The position numbers were made by a program, and so were the translations under genes. From assembly GCA_947627665.1 (NCBI GenBank), contig CANQWX010000003.1, forward strand, positions 57,743 to 121,742: a stretch of DNA of 64,000 bases, read 5' to 3'. The first letter of the stretch is position 1. Each line of letters opens with the position of its first letter. The notes beneath the pieces are model-generated. The model saw only the letters and a program-made list of their open reading frames with translations, ran no database searches and had not been told where the DNA came from. Of this stretch, positions 24,201 through 31,731 are shown one piece after another. This stretch comes from an uncultured Clostridia bacterium (lineage in GTDB: Bacteria; Bacillota; Clostridia; Christensenellales; Borkfalkiaceae).

Positions 24201-26797
24201 GCATCAAGAGCGTTTCGCTCTCGTCGAACTTCACCGACCGCGGGGGCGACATCGTATTCAAAAAGCGCAGCGAATATCTCAGCGGGCTTTACGCCCTGCA
24301 CGATCTGTGCGCCTCTACCTTCCTCGACTACAATCCCGACGCCTTCAACAGCATCTGCCTGCGCGCGCGGAACGGCTTCACGCAGCCTTTGCTCGAAGGG
24401 TTCCTCTCGGCGGCGGACGGCTTTTTCCGCGCCCTCGGCCGCTTCCTCTCGGTGACGAACGCCGACGGCACCAAGCTCCCGCAGGAGGACCTTTTGGACG
24501 AACTCTCCTCCAAGGCGGGCGCGCTCATCGACAATGTGGATATGCTCCCCAACTGGTGCATGTACAAGCGCACGGAGGAGGAGCTGAAAGCGCTCGGATG
24601 CAACTTTGTCACCGAGGCGCTCGAGAGCGGAAAACTCACCGCGGAGAATATTCTGGGCGGCTTTGAAAAGAACGTGTGCAAGAATTTCCTCGAGATCAAC
24701 ATCGCGGCCGATCCCGAACTCTCCCGTATGACGGTCGGCTCGCTCGAGGACACGGCGGAAAAATTCCGCCTCGCGTGGGAGGCGTTCACCGCCGACACCC
24801 GCGCCAAGCTCCGTGCGGACCTCATCTCCCGCCTGCCCGCGCAGGACGGGGAGGGGAGCCTCTCCGTGGAGCTGGCGGCTTTCCGCCGCATGGCAAAGAG
24901 CAATTTGCGCGGCATGGGGCTGAGGGGACTGTTTGCGGGCGTGCCCAATTTGCTCGGCGTTGTCGCGCCCTGCATGCTCATGAGTCCCGCCACGGTGGCG
25001 CAATATCTCAAGCCGCAGCCAGATCTTTTTGACCTCGTCATCTTCGACGAGGCCTCCCAGATGACGACGGCGGAGGCGGTGGGCGCCATTGCCCGCGCAA
25101 AGTCGACGATCGTCGTCGGCGACCCCCGCCAGCTTCCGCCCACCTCCTTCTTCCGCACGGGCTATGTGGACGAGGAGAACCTCGAAAACGAGGACCTCGA
25201 GAGCATTCTCGACGACTGCCTCGCCCTCGGTATGCCCGAACGCCATCTCATCTGGCACTACCGCAGCAAACACGAAAGCCTCATCGCGTTCTCCAACGTG
25301 ATGTATTACGGAAACACGCTCTGCACCTTTCCCTCCCCCGACGCGGACAGCCGTGTGCGGCTCGTGCCCGTGGAGGGCGTCTACGACCGCGGCTTTACCA
25401 AGTGCAACCGCAAGGAAGCGGAGGCGCTCGTTGCCGAAGTCGTGCGGCGGCTCCAAGATCCCGTTTTGCGGCAGTCGAGCATCGGCGTCGTCACCTTCTC
25501 GGGCGCGCAGCAGAACCTCATCGAACGGCTGCTGCAAAAGGCGATCTTAAAGGAAAAGCTCGAGGGCTTCGCCTACGACGGCGAGGAGCCTCTCTTCGTC
25601 AAAAATCTCGAAAACGTACAGGGGGACGAGCGGGACATCATTCTCTTTTCCGTCTGCTACGGACCCGACCCCACGGGGCGGATCTCCCTCAATTTCGGGC
25701 CGCTCAACCAGTCGGGCGGCTGGCGGCGGCTGAACGTCGCGGTCTCCCGTGCGCGCGAGGAGATGATGGTATTCTCCTCCATGACCGCGGGCATGATCGA
25801 CCTCAACAAGACCTCTTCGAAGGGGGTGGCGGGATTGAAGGCCTTTCTCGAATTTGCCGAGAAGGGCAGAACGACCCTTGCCGTGAAGGCCGCCTCCGTC
25901 AAAGAGGGCGCGGGCATCGGCAAATATTTTGCGCGGGAGCTTGAGGGCTACGGCTACCGCTGCCGCGTGGATGTGGGCGCCTCCGATTTCAAGATCGACG
26001 TCGCCGTGCTCGACCCCGCCGACCCGCATCGGTACATTCTCGCCGTTCTCTTCGACGGCGCGGAGGGATTTTCCGTCAAGGACCGCAACATTTTGCAGAT
26101 GCGGACCTTAAAGCGCACCGATTGGAATGTGCTGCGGGTGAACTCCGTCAATTATTACAACAACCCCAAGCGGGAGATCAAGCGGGTCAAAGAACTTCTC
26201 GATAAGCTCACGGGGGCGGAAAAGAAGAGCGGCTCCGCGGTGGCGCGGGTGCTGAAACCCTACCGTGCGGTCAAGTCCGACCGCGTGGAACCCGCATCCT
26301 TCCTCACGGGCGGGGAGAACGACGCCGCCGTGACCGCGCGGCTGAAAGAACTCGTGAGCGTGGAGGAGCCTATCTCCCGCGCCTTTTTGCGGACCCGCTG
26401 TCTGGCGCTGTTCGGGATCGCCAAGGAGGGCATCCGTCTTACGGCCAAGCTCGACGAGCTGATCGACGGCTGCGCCTTCCGCAGGGAGCGCGTGATGGGC
26501 GTCGACTACTTTTACAAGACCGACCGTGCCGTGCAGCCGTTGCGCTTCCGCACCGAAACGGAGGGGCTTCGCCGCAGCGAAGAGGCCTTCTCTCCCTTCG
26601 AGCTCCTCGCCCTCATCACGGCGCTGCTCGGGGAAAAGGTGAGCATCTATCTCGACGAGCTTGTGTCCGTACTCGCGGGATATTGCCGCATGCGCGTCAC
26701 GGGACGGTTTTCTTCGTTCGTGGCGGGCTGTGTGGAATACGGCGAGCAAAAGGGCTTGCTCGTGCGCTCGGTGTCGGACAGGATCTCTCTCGCATAA
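21227..26797 (+). CDS. DUF4011-SF1 helicase-Vsr-like nuclease-DUF3320 protein
   Basis: A 1856-residue multidomain protein. The N-terminal 350 residues are beta-rich and unassigned. DUF4011 begins near 365 with the LLDLTSRNTLLNF motif. An Upf1-like superfamily 1 helicase follows: Walker A HGPPGTGKS at about 654-662, Walker B IFDEASQM at about 1272-1279, GDPRQLPP, and motif VI VAVSRAREE. A restriction-endonuclease-like segment (about 1560-1640, DFKIDVAV then ILAVLFDGA) resembles the Vsr/DUF559-type nucleases, and a DUF3320 domain ends the protein. Similar single-gene proteins are candidates for antiviral defence. Here it stands alone among housekeeping genes, with normal GC and its own promoter. 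Confidence 0.85.
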   Translation: MPKQKRTEIKDKITLTLEPPKYVGYLDCLLATPVVVHISSRDDESRECKVALFDGDGLIVPHEGSCSLPFESKVEHVATGVFSPVFLVDAAAPREVAVTASVTVEGKEICRDTRAVTVLPFDWWEGLSGNPERLAAFVRPRLSDCARVLGEAGKRLRKWTSGMDVYGYTGADKNAVRMTAAAIFAAVKELGIEREECSLSAPVRAFSPDLTRMRRGNVLEIALLAAACLEAAKLNPVLAVGERGVGVGVWLYDSCFLDAVTDDGEIVGKYISDGINNLSFFDADDLFADRSVNFTTSEKHFARRLGDYEYFTDVRRCRLGGVPVLPLKGKDARGTELIGHEEMSPDTAPAPLHELKSAAIEGKPAKNKLWERRLLDLTSRNTLLNFTEKGALRVRADDADTLFRDLSASEGMRLAGGGGTGEIKAAERELLGLERRQGILRVCAQGEELAETARLLQRKNREADEETGAKILYLALGFLEYVAKEDGKRRRAPLVLVPADIARAKGNEDFTVSVAEGEYFVNSTLLEYLKQEFNLDVRGLGGDVSALKMSEIFAMVLAETAGMKGWKVVKDIYLSVFSFRRYLIWHDLHTHFGELGKNAVVSALLENRMERQNFVPPAEEDEGDPAGTLLPLPADSSQYSAVALSRTGASFVLHGPPGTGKSQTITNIIANALEDGKRVLFVAEKKAALDVVKKRLDAIGAGDFCLELHAGKADKAEALKKLEATLALAGGAEECAGFSARAEEILGLREELKAPMLALHKKRRLGLSVYDAVLLYLKNKDAPDVMDIESAFYDTLSERKLAECRSRILSAAAAAKECGGVVNSPFSYICLTEYSQGLRDKLFCAAEALLAEIKHLKAFLGLFLQFYRQKISTVTRRKLENLCTLARNFRTDMYAKYFSSVTEEEFYVFYHANRLLDERFAFYNSHFKAFVDLGKDYPEIKRALGSGESYTRSRAALAAGKRLSRVALHPLTEEDTAKFLQTLVDIREATERIKSVSLSSNFTDRGGDIVFKKRSEYLSGLYALHDLCASTFLDYNPDAFNSICLRARNGFTQPLLEGFLSAADGFFRALGRFLSVTNADGTKLPQEDLLDELSSKAGALIDNVDMLPNWCMYKRTEEELKALGCNFVTEALESGKLTAENILGGFEKNVCKNFLEINIAADPELSRMTVGSLEDTAEKFRLAWEAFTADTRAKLRADLISRLPAQDGEGSLSVELAAFRRMAKSNLRGMGLRGLFAGVPNLLGVVAPCMLMSPATVAQYLKPQPDLFDLVIFDEASQMTTAEAVGAIARAKSTIVVGDPRQLPPTSFFRTGYVDEENLENEDLESILDDCLALGMPERHLIWHYRSKHESLIAFSNVMYYGNTLCTFPSPDADSRVRLVPVEGVYDRGFTKCNRKEAEALVAEVVRRLQDPVLRQSSIGVVTFSGAQQNLIERLLQKAILKEKLEGFAYDGEEPLFVKNLENVQGDERDIILFSVCYGPDPTGRISLNFGPLNQSGGWRRLNVAVSRAREEMMVFSSMTAGMIDLNKTSSKGVAGLKAFLEFAEKGRTTLAVKAASVKEGAGIGKYFARELEGYGYRCRVDVGASDFKIDVAVLDPADPHRYILAVLFDGAEGFSVKDRNILQMRTLKRTDWNVLRVNSVNYYNNPKREIKRVKELLDKLTGAEKKSGSAVARVLKPYRAVKSDRVEPASFLTGGENDAAVTARLKELVSVEEPISRAFLRTRCLALFGIAKEGIRLTAKLDELIDGCAFRRERVMGVDYFYKTDRAVQPLRFRTETEGLRRSEEAFSPFELLALITALLGEKVSIYLDELVSVLAGYCRMRVTGRFSSFVAGCVEYGEQKGLLVRSVSDRISLA

Positions 26798-26827
26798 CGG
26801 GGGAGGTCTTTACGCGGGGGAAGGTCC

Positions 26828-28849
26828 ATGGAAGAACGGCATACGGAGGAAGAACGGAAGGAAGAAAAACAGGCGGAGAGGCGCACCCGCGTCAATTTCC
26901 GTCCCGTCCTCTTTTGCGCGCTCGGACTGATCACGGGGATCTCCCTCTATGCGGGGCTGCGCTTCGGCGGGTTCGCGCCCTCCGATCTCATTCCGGCCGC
27001 GCTCCTCGTGTTTGCGGCGCTCTTCCCGCTCGGGCTGCGACGCACCGCGGCGGTCCTACTTTCGGTGGTCCTCTTCGCTGGGATCGGCGCGCTCGCGCTG
27101 CATCTCTACACCCACCGCTTCGTTTCCGTTGCGGAGGAGGGACATTATACCCTCACGGGCACCGTGGTGTCCGTTTCGGAGGGGGATACCTATACCGTCG
27201 TCGTCTTGGACGGTCTGTTCTTCGGCGGCGAAGAGAGGAGTGGAAAGTGCGCCGCCATCTGCCGCGGCAAAGAGCTTCTCCCCGCCGACATCGTCAGCAT
27301 GGAAGCGAAAATTTCGCCCGTGGGGACGGAGAGTTTTTCCGCCGATCCCTATGTGCGGAATGATTACGCCAAGGGGATCCGCTATACCGCCTCCGTTTCG
27401 GATTGCGACGTGGTGGGGAGATCGAAGGACCCCTTCCTGCGCCTGAATTCCGCCCTCCGCCGCAGTTTGGACGAAAACATGGGGCGGGACGAGGCGGACC
27501 TTGCCTACGCGCTGCTCACGGGAAATTCGGGCGGCATGGACGAGGGGATCTCGGAGGCGGTACGGCGGGGCGGGATCGCCCATATTTTCGCCGTTTCGGG
27601 TCTGCACATCGGCATTCTGTACACCGCCGCTTACGCCTGTTTCTTTTTTCTCAAAAAGTACCGTTTTCTGCCCGCGCTGGGGCTTGCCGTCCTCTATGCG
27701 GGACTGTGCGGGTTCAGCGTTTCCTCCGTCCGCGCGGTGATCCTGTGCGGGATCCTCGGCTTTACGCGCGCCTTCGGCAAGAAGTACGACTTTCTCGAAG
27801 CGCTTTCGTTCGCGGCGCTCGTCACGCTGCTCTTTTTCCCGCAGCAGTGGTTCTCTGCGGGCATGCGGCTCTCCTACGGCGCGTGCCTCGGACTTGCGCT
27901 CTTCTCCGCGCCCCTGCGCCGCCTGCTTATGCGCATCCGCTTTCCCCGCTTTTTGGCGGGATATACGGCTTCTTCGCTCTCGGTGCAGATCTTTACGCTG
28001 CCCGTGATGCTCGAATCGTTCGGCTATGTGCCTGCGCTCGCCCTGCTCGCAAACCTTTTCCTGCTGCCCGCTGTGCCCGTGCTGTTTTTGGCGACGTTGC
28101 TCTGCGCGCTGTTTGCGCTTGTGATCCCGCCCGCCGCGCCCTTTTTTCTGTACTTTCCGGGGAGCCTGTTCTCCGTATTCCTCTATGTGTGCTCCATCGC
28201 CGACGTGGCCCTCACGGTCAGCGGATTTGCGCTCGGCGCGGGGAGCGCGCTCTTTATTACAGGCTGCGTTCTGCTCTCGGGCAGGGTGCGGCTCTCGCTG
28301 CGGGGGAAGTGCTGCGCCGCGGGCGCGCTGGCAGTGCTGTTCACGCTCGTGACCGTCATGCAGAACGTCGTCTTTTCGGGCTGCCGCGTGGAAACGTATT
28401 CCCGCAACGGGGAGAGCCTCGCCCTCGTGCGCACGCCGCAGGCGAGCGTTCTGATCATCGACGGCGAGATCGGGGTCTCCGATTGCGAGGACTTTCTCAG
28501 CCGCACCTACGGCGGGAAGCTCTCCGCGGTCGTCGTGCTCGCGGAGGACGGCGTTTCGGGGGCGAACACGGCGGCGTTTTTGCCCGCGGAGGAAGTGCGT
28601 CTTTGCGCGGAATGCGAAACGGGCTTTCAAACAGTGCCGCTCGCCTTCGGAGAGGAATTCACCGTGGGCGGGCTGTTCTTCCGCTATGAAAGCCCCTCCA
28701 AGCTCCTGCTGCTCGCCGAGGGCTGTGCGGTGGAGTTCGACTTCGAGGGCGCGGAGGCGCTCGGGGCGGACCTGTTCGTCGGCGAGGCGGGCGCGCACAC
28801 GGAACGCTTGAACTATTTTTTGAAGGATGCTATAATAAAAGAGCTATGA
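26828..28849 (+). CDS. comEC: ComEC/Rec2-type DNA channel protein with degenerate C-terminus
   Basis: A 673-residue membrane protein. Two N-terminal membrane segments flank a DUF4131/OB-like extracellular domain (about 90-190), followed by the Competence domain with FAVSGLHIGI near 260 and about eight membrane helices. ComEC carries single-stranded DNA across the membrane in natural transformation. Members usually end in a metallo-beta-lactamase domain; here only some 170 residues follow the last helix and I find no HxHxDH motif, so the nuclease-like part is degenerate. No comEA is adjacent. The stop codon overlaps the holA start. Confidence 0.88.
   Translation: MEERHTEEERKEEKQAERRTRVNFRPVLFCALGLITGISLYAGLRFGGFAPSDLIPAALLVFAALFPLGLRRTAAVLLSVVLFAGIGALALHLYTHRFVSVAEEGHYTLTGTVVSVSEGDTYTVVVLDGLFFGGEERSGKCAAICRGKELLPADIVSMEAKISPVGTESFSADPYVRNDYAKGIRYTASVSDCDVVGRSKDPFLRLNSALRRSLDENMGRDEADLAYALLTGNSGGMDEGISEAVRRGGIAHIFAVSGLHIGILYTAAYACFFFLKKYRFLPALGLAVLYAGLCGFSVSSVRAVILCGILGFTRAFGKKYDFLEALSFAALVTLLFFPQQWFSAGMRLSYGACLGLALFSAPLRRLLMRIRFPRFLAGYTASSLSVQIFTLPVMLESFGYVPALALLANLFLLPAVPVLFLATLLCALFALVIPPAAPFFLYFPGSLFSVFLYVCSIADVALTVSGFALGAGSALFITGCVLLSGRVRLSLRGKCCAAGALAVLFTLVTVMQNVVFSGCRVETYSRNGESLALVRTPQASVLIIDGEIGVSDCEDFLSRTYGGKLSAVVVLAEDGVSGANTAAFLPAEEVRLCAECETGFQTVPLAFGEEFTVGGLFFRYESPSKLLLLAEGCAVEFDFEGAEALGADLFVGEAGAHTERLNYFLKDAIIKEL
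28808..28836 (+). promoter_or_regulatory. SigmaA promoter inside the comEC 3' end, for holA
   Basis: TTGAAC (28808-28813), 17 bases, TATAAT (28831-28836). Only 9 bases separate the -10 box from the holA ATG, so a transcript from here would be leaderless or nearly so. Confidence 0.65.
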
Positions 28850-29829
28850 AATTCACCGAGCTTGCCAAGAGCCTGCAAACGGGGCTTATGCCCGTCTATC
28901 TCATCGAGGGAGAGGAAACTTATTTCCGCGACCATGCGGTGTCCGCGATCCGCGTGGCGTGCGGCATTTCGCAGCCCCTTCTCAACGACGTGCGCTTCGA
29001 GGGGGAGGCGTTGAAGGGCGAAAAGCTCGCCGCCTTCCGCGACGCGCTGTATTCGGCGCCCTTTTTCGACGAGAAAAGACTTGTGCGCGTGTACGAATTC
29101 TATCCCTCCGAGCGGGATTGGGAGCTTCTGAAAGGCTATACGGAGGCGCCCTGCCCCTCCACCGTGCTGCTCATCGTCAACGGCGGGAGAAAGGGGACCG
29201 ATCTCAGGAAGAAGAAAGGGGTCACGGCGGTGGACTGTTCCCGTGCCGATGCCGACACGCTCTCGCGCTGGCTCTTCCGCTCGATGACAAAGAGCGGGTT
29301 GCAGCCCGACGGCGACGCGGTGGAGCGGATGGTCAGATACTGCGGGCAGGACGCCGCCCGTATGAGGCGGGAAACGGAAAAACTGCGCCTTTTGCTCGGC
29401 GAGGGGGGACGGGTGACGGCGGCTGTCGTGGAGGAAAACGTCGCCAAAGACGCCGAATATAAGATCTTCGAGCTGACGCAGGCGGCCTCCAAGGGCAATT
29501 ACACCCTCTTTTCGGAGATCCTCTTCGACCTCATGGAAAAGGGGTACGACGAGAACGCCGTGCTCTCTTCGCTCACGGCGCACTTCAAGACCCTTCTCGA
29601 GGTGACGCGGGTGCGCGGCACGGAAGAAGCGGTGGCCAAACAGCTCGGCATGCACCCCTATTCGGTGCGGGTGAGCCGCGAGATCGCCCGCCGCCTCGGC
29701 GGGGAACGGACGGAAACGCTATACCGCAGCCTCTACCTTTTGTCGGCGCAGATGCGGGGCGGAATGTATCTCAAATCGGGCGCGCTCTCCGCGGCGATCG
29801 CAAAAATCTTCTTCCCGCAGGCAAAATAA
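28846..29829 (+). CDS. holA: DNA polymerase III subunit delta
   Basis: HolA is the clamp-loader wrench subunit that opens the beta sliding clamp. The 327-residue product starts with the expected PVYLIEGEETYFRDHAV block, has FFDEKRLVRV near residue 70, and ends with the three-helix collar domain (GGMYLKSGALSAAI). Length is normal. It overlaps comEC by four bases, an arrangement common in Firmicutes, and also has an internal promoter that would free it from comEC expression. Confidence 0.92.
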   Translation: MKFTELAKSLQTGLMPVYLIEGEETYFRDHAVSAIRVACGISQPLLNDVRFEGEALKGEKLAAFRDALYSAPFFDEKRLVRVYEFYPSERDWELLKGYTEAPCPSTVLLIVNGGRKGTDLRKKKGVTAVDCSRADADTLSRWLFRSMTKSGLQPDGDAVERMVRYCGQDAARMRRETEKLRLLLGEGGRVTAAVVEENVAKDAEYKIFELTQAASKGNYTLFSEILFDLMEKGYDENAVLSSLTAHFKTLLEVTRVRGTEEAVAKQLGMHPYSVRVSREIARRLGGERTETLYRSLYLLSAQMRGGMYLKSGALSAAIAKIFFPQAK

Positions 29830-29918
29830 CGGCAAAAACGGGGAAAAACACTTTTCTTTTTTCCCTTCGGACGTTATAATAAGGGAGAACAGATACAAAG
29901 TTCAAGCAAGGTGGCGCT

Positions 29919-30743
29919 ATGGCAAACGTTTGGGTAAATATCAAAAACGTATTTCTGCAATTCGGCGAAAATTGGCTCGTATATCTCGCCGAGGGGGTCT
30001 TTCTGTTCCTCCTCATCTACTATGTGTTCCGCACGCTGAAGGCAAACAACGCCAAAGCGCTCATCGGCATCTATGTCGTGCTCATCGTCGTCATGGGGCT
30101 GGTTTGCCTCATCTCCGAGCGTTTGGACAGCACCCTGCTTCTCGTCTTTCTCATGCTCATTTCCCTCTTCTTCCTGCTGCTGTTCAGCCAGGAGATCAAG
30201 CGCTCCGTCTGGACGGGGAAGCGCATGGGGGATACCAAGGGGGACGCCACCGCCAAGAGCGCCGTCGCGGCGCGCGCGGAGGAGTACATCGCCTCCATCG
30301 TGCGGGCGGTGCAGAACCTCTCCAAGAACAATACGGGCGCGCTCATCGTGCTCTCCAACGGCAATCTGCCGAAGGACATCGTGGACAGCGGCGTGCGGCT
30401 CGGCGCGACGATCTCCAACCAACTCATCGAAGGCATCTTTATCGACAAGGCGCCTCTGCACGACGGCGCCATGATCATCTACGGCGATAAGATACAGGCG
30501 GCGGGTTGCTTCCTGCCCCTCACCCAGCGCGACTTCCCCAAGGACTTCGGCACTCGCCACCGCGCGGGCATCGGCGTCACGGAGGTCGCCGACGTGTCCA
30601 CCATCATCGTTTCCGAGGAAACGGGGATCGTTTCCGTCGTCAAGCGGGGGGACATCACCCGCTATGCGGATTCCGAGCTTTTGAAGAAGTTCCTCAGGGA
30701 ATATTATTGGAAAGAATTCAACGCGGAGGGCAAAAAGGCATGA
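29919..30743 (+). CDS. cdaA: Diadenylate cyclase CdaA
   Basis: CdaA makes the second messenger c-di-AMP from two ATP and is membrane bound. The 274-residue product has three N-terminal transmembrane helices (about 20-36, 46-64, 70-88), a short coiled linker and the DAC domain with the catalytic DGA (182-184) and RHR (213-215) motifs. c-di-AMP controls osmolyte and potassium uptake. In most Firmicutes cdaA is followed by cdaR and glmM; here the cdaR position holds only a 35-residue membrane protein. A TATAAT at 29875-29880 lies upstream, with a poor -35. Confidence 0.93.
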   Translation: MANVWVNIKNVFLQFGENWLVYLAEGVFLFLLIYYVFRTLKANNAKALIGIYVVLIVVMGLVCLISERLDSTLLLVFLMLISLFFLLLFSQEIKRSVWTGKRMGDTKGDATAKSAVAARAEEYIASIVRAVQNLSKNNTGALIVLSNGNLPKDIVDSGVRLGATISNQLIEGIFIDKAPLHDGAMIIYGDKIQAAGCFLPLTQRDFPKDFGTRHRAGIGVTEVADVSTIIVSEETGIVSVVKRGDITRYADSELLKKFLREYYWKEFNAEGKKA

Positions 30744-30847
30744 AATTCGTGGAGATCCTCAAAAAGGCGTTTACGGAGAACATCCCGCTCAAGCTCGGGG
30801 CGCTCGCGCTCACCGTGGTGGTCGTCATCATACTCAATGCGCTATGA
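30740..30847 (+). CDS. 35-residue membrane microprotein in the cdaR position
   Basis: Its ATG overlaps the cdaA stop codon and its stop overlaps the next gene's ATG, so it is locked into the operon by two four-base overlaps. The product has a short amphipathic, charged start (MKFVEILKKAF), then NIPLKLGALALTVVVVIIL as a single membrane helix. This looks like the N-terminal anchor of CdaR (YbbR protein) without any YbbR domain. CdaR normally modulates CdaA through its membrane segment and outer domains; a role as a mini-CdaR is inferred from position and topology. Confidence 0.7.
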   Translation: MKFVEILKKAFTENIPLKLGALALTVVVVIILNAL

Positions 30848-31731
30848 AAACTTGCATCCGTATCCCGAGGCTGTTCGTCCCGCGGGACTATGAGGACTGG
30901 ATCCTTCCCGCAGACGGCGCGGACGGCGGACGGACGCAGCGGGAGGGAGTGCGCGGGGTCACCGTGCACGGGTGTATCGCGCCGCACCTTCTCCGCGGGA
31001 ACGGGGAAGAGGAAAAGCTCGCGGCGATGCGGGACAACATGTATACCGCGCTGGAGAACGGGGAGCTGGAAGGGCTTGAGCGCGGTTTTCTGCTTGTGCG
31101 GCGCAAGACCGCTTTCGGCGTGCGGCGGGGGATCCTCGCCTGCGTCGATCTCGAGGAATTGCTTCCCGGGGGCGGCGGCGCCGTCCGTCTGACGGCGGAA
31201 ACCGACCCTGCGCTCGTCAATGCTTTGGTACGGGAGCGGGCGCAGGCCGTGCTCGAATTTCCGCGCACCGTGCTCTGCTACCGCGACAAGCGGGATAAGC
31301 TCATGCGCGCCCTCGAAGAAGAGGAACTCGCCCCGCTCTACGAGATCGATACGCCGCAGTGTACCTTGAACGGGGAATTCATCTACGATTTTATCGCGGA
31401 GGAGCTTTTGTACGACCTCATGCGGTATGCCGATCCCTGCTTCGGCGTGCTGGACGGGAACCATACCCTCTTGGCGGCGCGGCTCTTTTGGGAGCAGACC
31501 AAGGCAAAGCTCTCCGAGCGCGAGGCGAGGAACCATCCCGCCCGTTTTGCGCTGGCGGAGTTCGTCAACCTCTGCGATCCCGCGGTGCAGCTTACGGACG
31601 CGGGGAACATCCCTGTGAAAAAAGACGAGCTGCTCTCCATGCTCAAGGCAGACAAAAAATACCCCGCGGGGGGCGTCCGCCTGCGGGAGGAGAGGATCAG
31701 CTTAGAGGGAAGAGAGATCTCCTATGATTAA
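30844..31731 (+). CDS. DUF1015 (SerK-like) family protein
   Basis: A 295-residue cytosolic protein. The FGVLDGNHTLLAARLFW block matches the DUF1015 signature normally read as DGHHR near the middle of the family, which includes the free-serine kinase SerK. The usual His-His-Arg is here Asn-His-Thr and the protein is about 100 residues shorter than typical members, so activity is uncertain. It overlaps the microprotein upstream and aspartokinase downstream (8 bases), which suggests a link to amino-acid metabolism. Confidence 0.6.
   Translation: MKTCIRIPRLFVPRDYEDWILPADGADGGRTQREGVRGVTVHGCIAPHLLRGNGEEEKLAAMRDNMYTALENGELEGLERGFLLVRRKTAFGVRRGILACVDLEELLPGGGGAVRLTAETDPALVNALVRERAQAVLEFPRTVLCYRDKRDKLMRALEEEELAPLYEIDTPQCTLNGEFIYDFIAEELLYDLMRYADPCFGVLDGNHTLLAARLFWEQTKAKLSEREARNHPARFALAEFVNLCDPAVQLTDAGNIPVKKDELLSMLKADKKYPAGGVRLREERISLEGREISYD

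Noticed and set aside
23810..25537. 575-residue open frame antisense to the helicase gene
   Set aside because: The plus-strand protein carries full helicase motifs here, so the antisense frame is incidental.
27056..28798. 580-residue antisense frame over comEC
   Set aside because: Charged low-complexity product with no motif; comEC is clear on the plus strand.
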